Shown: positions 18,239-28,322 of the stretch, in pieces
Position numbering within the stretch: position 1 is the stretch's first letter
Layout of the letters: each line of letters opens with the position of its first letter
Source of the DNA: an uncultured bacterium
GTDB taxonomy: Bacteria; Actinomycetota; Actinomycetes; S36-B12; CAIYMF01
NCBI GenBank assembly: GCA_903826575.1
Contig: CAIKEU010000047.1
Coordinates: 62,001 to 126,000, forward strand
DNA length: 64,000 bases
Direction: 5' to 3'
Notes under the pieces: model-generated
What the model saw: the letters and a program-made list of their open reading frames with translations, nothing else
What the model was told of the DNA's origin: nothing
The model's database searches: none
Program-made: the position numbers and the translations under genes

Positions 18239-19003
18239 ATGTTGGACAAGGTTGTAGCCTCCGCAGCGAAGGCTGTTGCGGATATACCGAACGGCGCGAC
18301 ATTGGCGGTGGGCGGATTTGGGCTCTGCGGCATTCCGTCCGCGCTCATCAATGCTCTACTCGAACTCGGCGTCAACGATCTATCTGCCGTGTCCAACAAC
18401 TGCGGCGTGGACGACTGGGGATTGGGCCTACTTTTGCAAGCCCGTCGCATTAGCAGGATGACATCGTCCTACGTCGGCGAAAACAAGGAGTTCGAACGTC
18501 AGTTCCTCAGCGGTGAACTCGAGGTCGAACTGATTCCCCAGGGAACTCTGGCCGAGCGGCTTCGCGCGGGTGGCGCCGGCATTCCAGCTTTCTACACTCC
18601 GGCCGGCGTAGGTACTCAAGTTGCCGACGGTGGAATGCCATGGCGCTATGCACCCGACGGTTCCATCGCACTGGCGTCCCCAGCGAAGGAAACCCGCGAA
18701 TTTGACGGCCGCCCGTACGTACTCGAACGTGGGATCGTCACCGACTTCGCCCTCGTTCGGGCATCCGTCGGAGATCGTCACGGAAATCTTGTTTTCGATA
18801 AGTCGACGCGCAACTTCAACCCATTGGTTGCCACTGCTGGACGCATCACGATCGCCGAGGTTGAACACCTCGTCGAGCCCGGCGAGATCGATCCGCAAAC
18901 CATCCACACACCCGGTGTCTTTGTGCAGCGCGTCGTGCCCCTGACAGCAGAGCAAGCCGCAGACAAGCGCATTGAACGTCGCACTGTGACCAAGGAGGCA
19001 TGA
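18239..19003 (+). CDS. scoA: 3-oxoacid CoA-transferase subunit A
   Basis: 254 residues. Class I CoA-transferase alpha subunit: [16 protein letters not shown] near the N terminus and [20 protein letters not shown] plus [20 protein letters not shown] match succinyl-CoA:3-ketoacid CoA-transferases (SCOT). With subunit B it moves CoA from succinyl-CoA to a 3-oxoacid such as acetoacetate. The ATG has AAGGGTGAG just upstream; TACAGT at 18201-18206 is a possible -10. scoB follows after one base. Acetoacetate use is the usual role, although 3-oxoadipate cannot be excluded. Confidence 0.93.
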   Translation: MLDKVVASAAKAVADIPNGATLAVGGFGLCGIPSALINALLELGVNDLSAVSNNCGVDDWGLGLLLQARRISRMTSSYVGENKEFERQFLSGELEVELIPQGTLAERLRAGGAGIPAFYTPAGVGTQVADGGMPWRYAPDGSIALASPAKETREFDGRPYVLERGIVTDFALVRASVGDRHGNLVFDKSTRNFNPLVATAGRITIAEVEHLVEPGEIDPQTIHTPGVFVQRVVPLTAEQAADKRIERRTVTKEA

Positions 19004-19004
19004 G

Positions 19005-19661
<657 letters not shown>

Positions 19662-19672
19662 TTCGTCAGGCG

Positions 19673-21148
19673 ATGACAAAGGAACGACCGTCCATCCTGC
19701 TCGTTACCAGCAATGGGACGGGCATGGGTCACCTAACCCGTCAAACCTCGATTGCCCTGGCACTCGGGCAGAGGGCAAGAGTAACAATTTTGTCGTTGTC
19801 TTCTGGAATCAGCGCAGTTGCCGAACAGGGCATTCCGGTCGAATACCTGCCCAGCTACCAACGACCATGGATCCCATGGACCATGTGGAATAACTATCTG
19901 TCTGATCGGCTTACTGCCCTCATCGACGAGACGGACGCTACCGTTGTCGTTTTTGACGGCGTTGCCCCTTATAGAGGTCTCGTGCTCGCTCGACGAACAA
20001 GGCCTGACGTCACGTTCGTCTGGTTTCGGCGAGGCATGTGGCGCCGAGGCAGAAACAAATCGGCGCTCAGGGCGGAACCATTCTTTGATCTCACGATCGA
20101 ACCGGGGGACGTTGCCACTCCCAGCGATCAGGGGTACACGCGAACCAGAGTGGCCAGAAAGATCGAGCCGGTTTCCGTTCTCGACGTTCAGCCACTACTT
20201 CCTCGACAGGAGGCCGTGTCAGCTTTGGGTCTCGATCCAGAGAGGCGGATCGGACTTGTAACACTTGGCTCAGGGGCAATCGGGGACAACGGCAAGGTAC
20301 GTGAGCAGGCGCTTGACATATTTGTGTCTGCCGGGTGGCAAGTTGCAACGACTCAAGCCGCGCTGTCGGCGAACTACCGGGCTGGAGCGCACGTTGTGGT
20401 CCTCACGGACGTCTATCCACTCGCGCGATTTGCCAATGCGTTTGATGTTGTCATTTCCGAAGCAGGCTACAACGCAACCCATGAATTTCTGCAGTCATCA
20501 GCTCGAACGATTTTGGTCCCGAACGAAAAAACGGCAACAGACGATCAGGTTTCGCGCGCTGAATATCTAGACCTTCACGGCGCCGTCACATCGGTGCGTG
20601 CGCATGATTCGTCAAAACTGCGTGAGGCTATTGAGGCGGCGATGTACTCCGTCGAGCATCAAACTGAGCGATTGGTACAACCCGTCGGACCCTACGGAGG
20701 TTCATTGACGGCAGCAGACATCCTCCTTGCTTTGACATCAGTAAAGACCGACACCAATACCGATGTGGTTCGCCGTCTGCGCAGGGTCCCCTATATCGCT
20801 CGAATCCGTGCCACTCAGTTTGGCGAATTCGTCCTCGGCCCAGCGACCACGGATCGAATACGTCAATATCGTCGGAAAAGTCCGGGGCTTACCGAGCGGC
20901 TACGAATCAACCTCGCAGTGGATTTTCCAATGGACATCCCTGTGACGTTGCACGCCACTCCCATCGACCTTCAGGCGACGCCAGCGACGATGACAATGGA
21001 TCTTTCCAAAGACGATTTGAGCGGGACATCTCCATTCGAGCACGTGCTTAAGGATTCATCACAGCACTACCACGAGCGTCGGCTTGAGATCCTTCTCAAC
21101 TATTACGACGTAGCCTCCGTCAGCCAGCGGCGTCTATCAGATTCCTGA
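19673..21148 (+). CDS. MurG-like (GT-B, GT28-type) glycosyltransferase with extra C-terminal domain
   Basis: 491 residues from ATG 19673; a TTG at 19658 would overlap the scoB stop. Residues up to about 365 resemble MurG and related GT-B enzymes: TSNGTGMGHLTRQTSIA at the N terminus is the acceptor-side glycine loop, and VVISEAGYNATHEFLQSSARTILVPNEK is the UDP-sugar-binding motif of the C-terminal half. The final 120 residues (from about RRVPYIARIRATQFGE) do not belong to the GT-B fold and I cannot assign them. It opens the rightward glycan operon. Substrates are unknown; an N-acetylhexosamine transfer on a lipid or wall glycan is inferred from the family. Confidence 0.8.
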   Translation: MTKERPSILLVTSNGTGMGHLTRQTSIALALGQRARVTILSLSSGISAVAEQGIPVEYLPSYQRPWIPWTMWNNYLSDRLTALIDETDATVVVFDGVAPYRGLVLARRTRPDVTFVWFRRGMWRRGRNKSALRAEPFFDLTIEPGDVATPSDQGYTRTRVARKIEPVSVLDVQPLLPRQEAVSALGLDPERRIGLVTLGSGAIGDNGKVREQALDIFVSAGWQVATTQAALSANYRAGAHVVVLTDVYPLARFANAFDVVISEAGYNATHEFLQSSARTILVPNEKTATDDQVSRAEYLDLHGAVTSVRAHDSSKLREAIEAAMYSVEHQTERLVQPVGPYGGSLTAADILLALTSVKTDTNTDVVRRLRRVPYIARIRATQFGEFVLGPATTDRIRQYRRKSPGLTERLRINLAVDFPMDIPVTLHATPIDLQATPATMTMDLSKDDLSGTSPFEHVLKDSSQHYHERRLEILLNYYDVASVSQRRLSDS

Positions 21149-21195
21149 TAGCGCGACGCGAAGCTCCCAGACTCTCCAGCGAACTCGAATCGCGT

Positions 21196-21201
21196 TAGTC
21201 T
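21196..21201 (+). promoter_or_regulatory. -10 box TAGTCT before a leader ORF
   Basis: TAGTCT lies 6 bases before the GTG at 21208, the same spacing as at ugd, purK and the cyclotransferase gene. It suggests a promoter for the glycosyltransferase gene starting at a tiny leaderless ORF. Confidence 0.45.
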
Positions 21202-21207
21202 GTGTTG

Positions 21208-21255
21208 GTGCGGATTCTCAGATCGAAGACTGTAGGCGGTACTCATGTCCGTTGA
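21208..21255 (+). CDS. Candidate 15-codon leaderless leader ORF
   Basis: GTG at 21208 opens a 15-codon frame (VRILRSKTVGGTHVR) ending at TGA 21253-21255, inside the first codons of the glycosyltransferase gene at 21245. The -10 box TAGTCT is exactly 6 bases upstream, as for other leaderless genes in this window. The overlap of 11 bases could couple translation of the glycosyltransferase to that of the leader. Nothing suggests that the peptide itself has a function. It is a prediction from position only. Confidence 0.3.
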   Translation: MRILRSKTVGGTHVR

Positions 21256-22891
21256 GTCCCGTGTCAGGGATCTTGTCGGCAAACTTAACCCTCAGCAGCG
21301 GGCACAACTCAAGAGTGCAGTCGCCAAATTAGGTGTCACACCAGCTGCCAGATCCAACCTTCGGGGCCGATCGGCGTTTGAACGAAGCGACTACAGCAAG
21401 GCCATCGCTCATGCGGAGAATGGCCTGACGAGGCGACCAACACAAAAGCAATTACTCAGGCTGGCCAGCGACGTGAACGTGCGGACCGGCGATTTATCGT
21501 CAGCCTACGCATTTGCCCAACAGCTATCGACCGTCGACTCCGCACCTTCGTCGTGGACACATTCCAGAAAGATCGAAGGCAGACTTCGAGAGACTGACGA
21601 GTACTGGATGCCGACGGTTGAGAGCCGGACCCCACCCACGGCCGGTACATCGGTGCTTTACGTCGCCAAAGAGTCGCGTCCATTTCATGACAACGGTTTC
21701 TGCACCAGAACGCATGAAACACTGTCGTCACTTGTCTCACAGGGCACACACATCACATGCGTGACAATGCCGGGCTTTCCCGCCAACGTCGGGGTCAGCG
21801 ATGCGGCCCAAGAGAGCCGGGTCGAAAACGTTGTTTATCGCCATCTTCTACCGCGTGCGGGCGGGCTCGATAAGGACCTCGCCTACGACGAGTACCTCCA
21901 GTTGACGACGCAATTGTTAGCTGCGGAACTCTACAAAAATCCAGCCGCGATGTTACATGTGGGCTCAGGTCACAGAGGATACGAAACTGCCTTGGCAGCG
22001 AGCGCCGTCGCATCGTGGGCAGGCATCCCATGGATATACGAGGTTCGCAGTTTCTTCGAGACCACGTGGACCGCTGACGCTCGCTACCGGGAAAGTGCCG
22101 AATACTTCTACCGGCGTTTGCACACCGAAACACGAATGATGCATCAAGCCAACGCGGTGGTCACAATCTCCGGGCCGATGCGAGATGAAATAGTCCATCA
22201 GCACGGAGTCGATCCCGACAAGGTTTACGTAATCCCCAACGCTGTGGACGTGAAACGATTCGCGCCGGTCAGCAGGGACAAAGATCTTGCTAATTCGCTT
22301 GACATCGGTGAGAAGTTCGTCGTTGGGTACGTGTCCAACATCAGTCATCCTCGAGAAGGTCAGGAAGTTCTTGTCGAAGCCATAAAGCTTCTTAAGGATC
22401 AGGGCCGGGATGTCATCGCAATCCTCGTCGGCGACGGCAAGCGAAGAAGTGAGATTGAGGGGATCGCCAAGCGGCTGGGAGTCGCAGGTAGAGTTAAATT
22501 CACCGGCAATATCCCCTTCGACCATGTGTCCAAGTACTACGGACTCCTTGACCTGTTCGTCGTCCCACGAATTGACGAGCGCGCCGGCAGGTTAGTGTCT
22601 CCCATCAAGCCATTCGAAGCGATGGCGATGGGGATCCCGCTACTCATGAGTGACCTACCCGCCTTGGTAGAAATTGCGGGAGAACAACGGCGAGCCCACA
22701 CGTTCAAAGCCGGTGACGCCGATGACTTGGCACGAGAAATCAGATCATTGGAAGACGATCCTGCCGAACGAAAGCGGATGATCGAATCCAGCGCACAGTG
22801 GGTCAAGGAAGAACGAGACTGGCAGAAGACTGCAGAGTCATTTAACAGTGTCTACGCGTCAGTCCTAGCCCAACAGGCGCCCTCATCATGA
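21245..22891 (+). CDS. GT4-type glycosyltransferase with N-terminal helical repeat region
   Basis: 548 residues. The first 110 are helical with a TPR-like pattern (AFERSDYSKAIAHAENGLTR, then VRTGDLSSAYAFAQQL). A GT-B enzyme follows: an N-terminal half from about 135 (SVLYVAKESRPFHDNGFCTR) and a C-terminal half with VVGYVSNISHPREGQEVLVEA, VGDGKRRSEIEGIAK and the donor-binding E of PIKPFEAMAMGIPLLMSD, typical of GT4. It retains glycosyltransferases' usual catalytic features; the sugar is unknown. Its start overlaps the candidate leader ORF and its stop overlaps the next gene (ATGA). The helical N terminus may dock a partner. Confidence 0.85.
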   Translation: MSVESRVRDLVGKLNPQQRAQLKSAVAKLGVTPAARSNLRGRSAFERSDYSKAIAHAENGLTRRPTQKQLLRLASDVNVRTGDLSSAYAFAQQLSTVDSAPSSWTHSRKIEGRLRETDEYWMPTVESRTPPTAGTSVLYVAKESRPFHDNGFCTRTHETLSSLVSQGTHITCVTMPGFPANVGVSDAAQESRVENVVYRHLLPRAGGLDKDLAYDEYLQLTTQLLAAELYKNPAAMLHVGSGHRGYETALAASAVASWAGIPWIYEVRSFFETTWTADARYRESAEYFYRRLHTETRMMHQANAVVTISGPMRDEIVHQHGVDPDKVYVIPNAVDVKRFAPVSRDKDLANSLDIGEKFVVGYVSNISHPREGQEVLVEAIKLLKDQGRDVIAILVGDGKRRSEIEGIAKRLGVAGRVKFTGNIPFDHVSKYYGLLDLFVVPRIDERAGRLVSPIKPFEAMAMGIPLLMSDLPALVEIAGEQRRAHTFKAGDADDLAREIRSLEDDPAERKRMIESSAQWVKEERDWQKTAESFNSVYASVLAQQAPSS

Positions 22892-24057
22892 TGCTGACGA
22901 GGTTTCTCGGGCAGAGTCCGAAACACGAGTGGGACGATGCGCTACGGATACTTACGTACGCTGATTGGACGACCGAAAACGGTCCGATCGTAGTTTCCTA
23001 CTCGCCGCAGACAACTGGAAACCCGTTCCAGAGGCTGCTATATCAGAACCTTCCAGACGTTGGCGGCGTCGCAGTACCAGGTCGGAGCATCGACACCTCC
23101 GTGCGACTCTCGACTGATTTGCAGGGCAGCGCAAGAACTGTGACACATCTGCACTGGCTCAACGTCGTGCTCGCCAAGTGCAAAGATCGACAAGAAGCGC
23201 AAGCCGCGATCACTGCGTTCACAGGCCAACTGGACGACATCGCGGAACGAGATGGACACATCATCTGGACTGTCCACAACATACTTCCGCACGAAGCACA
23301 GTGGGACGATTTAGAAGCACAACTTAGAACCGAAGTAGCGCAGCGAGCGCAACGCATTCACATCATGAGTTCTAGGACGCCCGATTTGTGTGAACCGTAT
23401 TTCCACATTCCACGTGAAAAAGTAGTGCACATCCCGCACCCGTCATACGCTGGCGTCTATCCACATTGGGTGACGGCAGACTATGCCCGTCAGCTTTTGG
23501 GCATTCCCTCATCAGTAACCGTCTTCCTAGCCTTCGGTCGCATGCTGCCGTACAAAGGTTCGGTCGAATTACTGCAAGCTTTTTCTCGGCTGTCCGAGCA
23601 GAAGCCAGGCAAAGTCATGCTTATTGTTGCCGGAGCAATCAGCCAAGATGCCGAGATGCAACAGTTCCTCGACGACGCCCGTTACAGGCGGGACGTTCTC
23701 GTGGTCGACGAGAAGATTCCAGAAGTTGATGTCCAGATCTATTTTCGAGCAGCCGACGTGTGTGCCTACCCGTACCGGCGTTCGCTGAACTCGGGAGCGT
23801 TGACCCTAGGTCTTACCTTTGGTCGCCCTGCAGTTCTGCCGGATAACTCAGGCGAACTCGAAGACGGGAATGCGGCGTGGGTTGAGCATTACGACCCTTC
23901 TGACCAGGACGGGCTGTTCAACGCACTCTCAAGGTCCATGCACACTCTGACCACACCGCAATCTCAGGCCAGCGCCATAGATGCAATCACTCCACTAAAC
24001 CCCACCGCCATTTCGCAGCGGTACGTCGATGCTCTTCAGTCGTGGTTAGGTAACTAA
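22888..24057 (+). CDS. GT-B glycosyltransferase (GT4-like)
   Basis: 389 residues. HLHWLN in the N-terminal half, WTVHNILPHEAQWDDL and the C-terminal LAFGRMLPYKGSVELLQAF are typical of GT-B family 4 enzymes; SLNSGALTLGLTFGRPAVLPD takes the place of the usual Glu-rich donor motif, so the family assignment is by overall pattern. It starts within the stop of the preceding glycosyltransferase (ATGATG) and its TAA directly abuts the ATG of the 2-epimerase gene, which places it firmly in the same operon. Donor and acceptor are not known. Confidence 0.8.
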   Translation: MMLTRFLGQSPKHEWDDALRILTYADWTTENGPIVVSYSPQTTGNPFQRLLYQNLPDVGGVAVPGRSIDTSVRLSTDLQGSARTVTHLHWLNVVLAKCKDRQEAQAAITAFTGQLDDIAERDGHIIWTVHNILPHEAQWDDLEAQLRTEVAQRAQRIHIMSSRTPDLCEPYFHIPREKVVHIPHPSYAGVYPHWVTADYARQLLGIPSSVTVFLAFGRMLPYKGSVELLQAFSRLSEQKPGKVMLIVAGAISQDAEMQQFLDDARYRRDVLVVDEKIPEVDVQIYFRAADVCAYPYRRSLNSGALTLGLTFGRPAVLPDNSGELEDGNAAWVEHYDPSDQDGLFNALSRSMHTLTTPQSQASAIDAITPLNPTAISQRYVDALQSWLGN

Positions 24058-25140
24058 ATGACGATCCTGCACATTGTTGGAGCTAGGCCAAACTTTCCAA
24101 AGGCTGCACCAGTCATGCGGGCCCTTGCCGAGCGAGGGATCGAGCAACAGCTCGTTCACACTGGTCAGCACTATGACGACCATATGTCGGCGGTCTTCTT
24201 TCGAGAGCTGAGTCTGCCCGAGCCGGACATCAATCTCGGCATTGGATCAGGCTCGCACACATTACAAACAGCCAATTTGATGATCGCGCTTGAGCCGATC
24301 ATCGCTGATCCCAAGGTCGATCTGGTCATGGTCTACGGTGACGTAAATTCGACAATCTCTGCGGCGCTCGTGGCTGCAAAGCTTGGAGTTCCCCTCGCAC
24401 ACGTCGAAGCAGGTTTGAGATCTTTCGACCGCGAAATGCCCGAAGAGATAAACCGGGTTCTTACCGACCAACTAAGCGAACTGCTTTTTGTCACCAGCCC
24501 CGAGGCAATCGCCCACCTCGCCAACGAGGGAATACCAGCCGAGAAGATCCATTTCGTCGGCAATCCAATGATCGATACTCTCTTGGCCAATTTAGCTCGA
24601 TTCAACGTCGAGCATGCACGGGCTCAGCACGCACTAGATGGACCCTATGCCGTAGTCACCCTTCATCGACCTGCAAACGTTGACTCCGACGAAGCTGCAA
24701 TTCGAGTACTAAAGGCCATTGATCAGGTAGCCACGCACCGGACGGTGGTCTTTCCCGTCCATCCCCGAGGTCGTGAACGATTAATGCACCTTGGCCTAGC
24801 TGACATAAAGAACACGATCGTTTGCGATCCCCTCGGCTACGTAGATTTCCTCTCCCTGGTTCGAGGTGCTGACGTCGTCGTCACAGATTCTGGCGGCATT
24901 CAGGAAGAAACGACCATCTTGGCCGTCCCATGCCTGACGCTTCGTACGACCACAGAACGGCCCGTGACGATCACCGACGGGACCAACAGGCTAGTGCCGT
25001 TCGAGAATCTGGAGAACGAACTAGAGTTGGTGCTACAGCGCACCCCATCGGACAACCACGTCACCCCGGCTCTATGGGACGGACAGGCTGGGCGCCGGAT
25101 CGCTAGGATTGTTGAAAACTGGCTCAGTGGTCGCGCCTAG
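24058..25140 (+). CDS. wecB: UDP-N-acetylglucosamine 2-epimerase (non-hydrolysing)
   Basis: 360 residues, normal length. GARPNFPKAAPVMRAL at the N terminus, HVEAGLRSFDREMPEEINR and VTDSGGIQEET are the signatures of the WecB/MnaA family. The enzyme interconverts UDP-GlcNAc and UDP-ManNAc in the cytoplasm. It begins immediately after the stop of the preceding gene. The nucleotide-sugar dehydrogenase 118 bases downstream would oxidise its product, so the pair is predicted to make UDP-N-acetylmannosaminuronate. Confidence 0.95.
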   Translation: MTILHIVGARPNFPKAAPVMRALAERGIEQQLVHTGQHYDDHMSAVFFRELSLPEPDINLGIGSGSHTLQTANLMIALEPIIADPKVDLVMVYGDVNSTISAALVAAKLGVPLAHVEAGLRSFDREMPEEINRVLTDQLSELLFVTSPEAIAHLANEGIPAEKIHFVGNPMIDTLLANLARFNVEHARAQHALDGPYAVVTLHRPANVDSDEAAIRVLKAIDQVATHRTVVFPVHPRGRERLMHLGLADIKNTIVCDPLGYVDFLSLVRGADVVVTDSGGIQEETTILAVPCLTLRTTTERPVTITDGTNRLVPFENLENELELVLQRTPSDNHVTPALWDGQAGRRIARIVENWLSGRA

Positions 25141-25258
25141 CCACTAGATAGCGCCCCACAACAGCACCTCTTAAGGATTCGGGAACTTCATCCACGAGGT
25201 GACGCCGATAATCTGAGACAATAGTCGTACAACACGCGAAACCTCTGGGAGTTAGACA

Positions 25259-26521
25259 ATGGCAACGGATCTCGTCGTTATCGGGCTAGGTTACGTCGGG
25301 CTACCGCTCGTACAAGCTGCCTGCAGGTCCGGTCTGTCGGTAATTGGTTTGGACAACTCCGAAAAGGTCGTTAGCGGATTGAACTCGGGCATCTCCCACA
25401 TCGACGATATCTCCGACACCGAAGTTTCCGAACTTGTCCGTCTGGGATTCAGAGCATCAACTGACAGCTCGGTGCTCGACGATGCCGCAGCGGCAGTCAT
25501 TTGCGTACCGACTCCGTTGGGCTCAGAAGGCGGGCCCGATCTCGCTTACGTTTTGTCCGCAACTCGCACCGTGAGCAAGCACCTCACACCAGGCATGCTG
25601 GTCGTGCTTGAGTCCACGACATATCCCGGAACCACCGATGAAGAGATTCGCCCCATCTTGGAAGAGGCCAGCCAGTTAAAGGCAGGCTCAGACTTCAATC
25701 TGGCGTTTTCTCCAGAACGAGTTGATCCCGGAAATCCGGTTTACGGGATCAACAACACACCGAAAATCGTTGGCGGCCATACGCCTGCGTGCACGGAGCG
25801 CGCAGCTGAGCTGTACGGACGATTCGTTGAAACCGTCGTTCGAGCGAGCGGCACTCGCGAGGCGGAAATGGCAAAACTTCTTGAGAACACGTACCGTCAA
25901 GTGAACATCGGGCTTGTCAACGAGTTAGTTCAGTTCTGCCACCGACTAGATATCGACCTATGGAACGTCATAGACATCGCCAAAACCAAGCCTTTTGGTT
26001 TTCAGGCTTTCTACCCTGGCCCTGGCGTGGGAGGTCACTGCATCCCAATTGATCCGATGTACCTATCTTTCAATGTGAGGGCTCGACTCGGCGCACCGTC
26101 ACTTTTCATCGAGACAGCGCAAGCGGTGAACAACGGAATGCCGGCCTACGTCGCGAGACGGGCGCAGGACCTTCTCAACACTGTTGGAAAACCCATGAAG
26201 AATTCACGTGTTCTCATCATTGGAGTCACGTACAAACCGGACATCGCCGATCAACGAGAATCGCCTGCGGAGCCACTGGCTCTTCAACTGGCTGAAATGG
26301 GGGCTTCGTTGACGTACTTCGATCCATTCGTCGATGCCTGGGATGTTCATGGGCTGAACGTAGGCCGGCAGACAGATCTCAACGAAGCACTAACGACGTG
26401 CGACATCGCTCTACTCATTCAGAACCACTCAACCCTAGATCTAGAACTCATCGCCAATCACGCGCCGTTGATTCTTGATACTCGGGGAAAACTCGACGGT
26501 CCCAACGTGGAAAGGCTATAG
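25259..26521 (+). CDS. wecC: Nucleotide-sugar 6-dehydrogenase, predicted UDP-ManNAc dehydrogenase
   Basis: 420 residues of the UDP-glucose/UDP-ManNAc dehydrogenase family. The Rossmann motif VIGLGYVGLPLV is at the N terminus, LESTTYPGTTDEEI and FSPERVDPGN follow, and the catalytic Cys lies in GVGGHCIPIDP. The C-terminal nucleotide-sugar-binding domain has GVTYKPDIADQRESPA. The sequence type (PERVDPGN, GGHCIPIDP) is that of acetamido-sugar dehydrogenases rather than the UDP-glucose enzyme found separately at 45 kb. Next to wecB, oxidation of UDP-ManNAc to UDP-ManNAcA is the best prediction; UDP-GlcNAc as substrate is an alternative. CTGGGAG precedes the ATG. Confidence 0.9.
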   Translation: MATDLVVIGLGYVGLPLVQAACRSGLSVIGLDNSEKVVSGLNSGISHIDDISDTEVSELVRLGFRASTDSSVLDDAAAAVICVPTPLGSEGGPDLAYVLSATRTVSKHLTPGMLVVLESTTYPGTTDEEIRPILEEASQLKAGSDFNLAFSPERVDPGNPVYGINNTPKIVGGHTPACTERAAELYGRFVETVVRASGTREAEMAKLLENTYRQVNIGLVNELVQFCHRLDIDLWNVIDIAKTKPFGFQAFYPGPGVGGHCIPIDPMYLSFNVRARLGAPSLFIETAQAVNNGMPAYVARRAQDLLNTVGKPMKNSRVLIIGVTYKPDIADQRESPAEPLALQLAEMGASLTYFDPFVDAWDVHGLNVGRQTDLNEALTTCDIALLIQNHSTLDLELIANHAPLILDTRGKLDGPNVERL

Positions 26522-26529
26522 GCCGGCGC

Positions 26530-27492
26530 ATGAACTCGTCCGCCACGCCGGAGTCAGATCTGGGAGAAACTGACTCCACCAACGAGCAGGACAAACCGTC
26601 GGGATTATCGAGCTGGGCACCTGCAGAGAAGATGACCGATGAAAATCTGTCACGGCTCACGCAGGAGTACAACCTGCAGTCCGTTGGGCTTCGCCCCAAG
26701 GTCGGTGATTATCTGCACCAGATGTGGGAGCGGAGATACTTCGCGCTCGAGTTATCCAGGGCTCGCGAAGAGAGTGGCAACTCTGAAAGTCGACTGGGCA
26801 AAGCGTGGACATTGCTCAACCCGCTACTCAATACGGCTGTCTATTTCCTTGTGTTCGGCTACATCTTCAAGGGTCACCGAGCGATACCCAACTACCTCGC
26901 TTTCCTGGTGATCGGCGTCTTCTTCTTTACGTACACCCAAAAGAGTATTCAAGAAGGCGCGCGGTCCATCGTCGCTAACATGAATCTCGTTCGAGCACTG
27001 CACTTTCCCCGCGCTTTGCTGCCTGTCGCGGTCGCCATCGAACAGTTGTTGGCGCTTGGCCCTGCACTCATAGTTTCTATCGTCATCGTGCTCATCACAG
27101 GCGAAGGCGTGAGTTGGACGTGGCTGCTGCTTCCGATCGCTATTACGCTGCAAACAATGTTCAACCTCGGGGTGATGTTCACGCTGGCTCGACTGACGGA
27201 AAAGGTTCGCGATGTTTCGCAACTCTTGCCGTTCGTGCTACGAACATGGCTCTATCTCAGCGGCGTGGTCTTCCCGCTGCAGCCGCTCACAAAGTCAGCT
27301 CCCGGATGGGCGGCTTTTCTTCTCACGTTCAACCCCGGCGCTGTCTTCGTTGAAATCGCGCGTGATTGTTTGCTGACCAGTTACTCGGTACCCCCCATCA
27401 TTTGGGCATATGCGATCTTCTGGGCAACCGTTGGGCTCACCACGGGGTTCATCTACTTTTACAAAGCCGAGGAGCGTTACGGTCGTGGCTAA
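26530..27492 (+). CDS. ABC-2 type polysaccharide exporter permease (Wzm/TagG-like)
   Basis: 320 residues with a cytoplasmic N terminus of about 90 residues, then six predicted membrane helices (for example TAVYFLVFGYIFKG, NYLAFLVIGVFFFTY, ALGPALIVSIVIVLITG, TWLLLPIAITLQTM). The amphipathic RRYFALELSRAREE.. SRLGKAWTLLNPLL segment before helix 1 is the ABC-2 permease signature. It pairs with the ATPase gene, which overlaps its end by 8 bases. The pair should flip or export a finished lipid-linked glycan. The long Ser/Glu-rich N terminus is longer than in Wzm of Gram-negatives. Confidence 0.92.
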   Translation: MNSSATPESDLGETDSTNEQDKPSGLSSWAPAEKMTDENLSRLTQEYNLQSVGLRPKVGDYLHQMWERRYFALELSRAREESGNSESRLGKAWTLLNPLLNTAVYFLVFGYIFKGHRAIPNYLAFLVIGVFFFTYTQKSIQEGARSIVANMNLVRALHFPRALLPVAVAIEQLLALGPALIVSIVIVLITGEGVSWTWLLLPIAITLQTMFNLGVMFTLARLTEKVRDVSQLLPFVLRTWLYLSGVVFPLQPLTKSAPGWAAFLLTFNPGAVFVEIARDCLLTSYSVPPIIWAYAIFWATVGLTTGFIYFYKAEERYGRG

Positions 27493-28315
27493 TTTGATCG
27501 ATAGGCAGCCCAGTGTGATCGTCAATGACGTTCACATAACGTATCGAGTTCAAGGCGTCGCGAGCCCCGGCCCCTCCGGGAAAGATGCGGTCAGTTCTCT
27601 CCGCCGCTTGATGCGTCGTGGCCCAGCCCCTGGAGTTAGGTACATCAAGGCAGTGCGCGGTGTGAGTTTTATCGCGCACGAAGGTGATGCTGTTGGGTTG
27701 ATCGGAAGAAATGGATCGGGAAAATCCACGTTGCTTTCCGCCATCGCGGGACTTCGCCCCATCCAGAAGGGGCAGATTCTCACCACGGCTCAGCCCTCAC
27801 TGCTCGGCGTAGATGCAGCATTGCTACCCCAGTTAACAGGGGAACGAAATATCGAGCTTGGATCCTTGGCAATGGGATTAACGCCGAAGCAAGCCGCCGA
27901 GCGACGTGATTCCATCGTTGACTTTGCGGGTATCGGCGACTTCGTGTCCCTTCCCATGAAGACGTATTCAAGTGGAATGCAGGCTCGGCTTCGCTTCGCG
28001 ATTTCTGCCAGCGTGACACATGAAATCTTGCTCATTGACGAGGCTCTGGGTACTGGTGATGCGGAATTCCAGAGTAAGAGTCAGGCGCGAATCAAGGAGT
28101 TGAGAGACGAAGCCGGCACCGTTTTTCTGGTCACACATAGCTCCCAAATCGTCCGCGAGACGTGCAATCGAGCCATTTGGCTTGAGCAGGGAAGGATAGT
28201 GATGGACGGGCCCGTCGATCCCATCGTTGATGCATACGACAGGGACGTCGCAACTGCTGTGGAACGCGCCAACCAAGGGGCACACGGACGACACGTTGGT
28301 GCGGCAGAGTCGTGA
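27485..28315 (+). CDS. ABC polysaccharide exporter ATPase (Wzt/TagH-like)
   Basis: 276 residues from a GTG that overlaps the permease stop; GAGGAG lies 10 bases upstream. Walker A is GLIGRNGSGKST, the signature is YSSGMQARL, Walker B is ILLIDEALGTGD and the switch His is in FLVTHSSQ. An insert between strand 1 and Walker A (residues about 20-50) is typical of Wzt/TagH. There is no C-terminal carbohydrate-binding domain, so export is probably not tied to recognition of a terminal sugar as in E. coli O9a Wzt. It powers the permease encoded just upstream. Confidence 0.93.
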   Translation: MANLIDRQPSVIVNDVHITYRVQGVASPGPSGKDAVSSLRRLMRRGPAPGVRYIKAVRGVSFIAHEGDAVGLIGRNGSGKSTLLSAIAGLRPIQKGQILTTAQPSLLGVDAALLPQLTGERNIELGSLAMGLTPKQAAERRDSIVDFAGIGDFVSLPMKTYSSGMQARLRFAISASVTHEILLIDEALGTGDAEFQSKSQARIKELRDEAGTVFLVTHSSQIVRETCNRAIWLEQGRIVMDGPVDPIVDAYDRDVATAVERANQGAHGRHVGAAES

Positions 28316-28322
28316 GGCACGT

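Noticed and set aside
25183-25215. ECF-sigma promoter (GGAACTT) upstream of wecC
   Set aside because: GGAAC is present but no matching -10 (CGTC/GTC) at the right distance; TAGTCG at 25222 is also incomplete.
27410-27484. Longer start for the ABC ATPase inside the permease gene
   Set aside because: It would add 25 residues from the permease 3' end without homology; GTG 27485 has a ribosome-binding site and the expected overlap.
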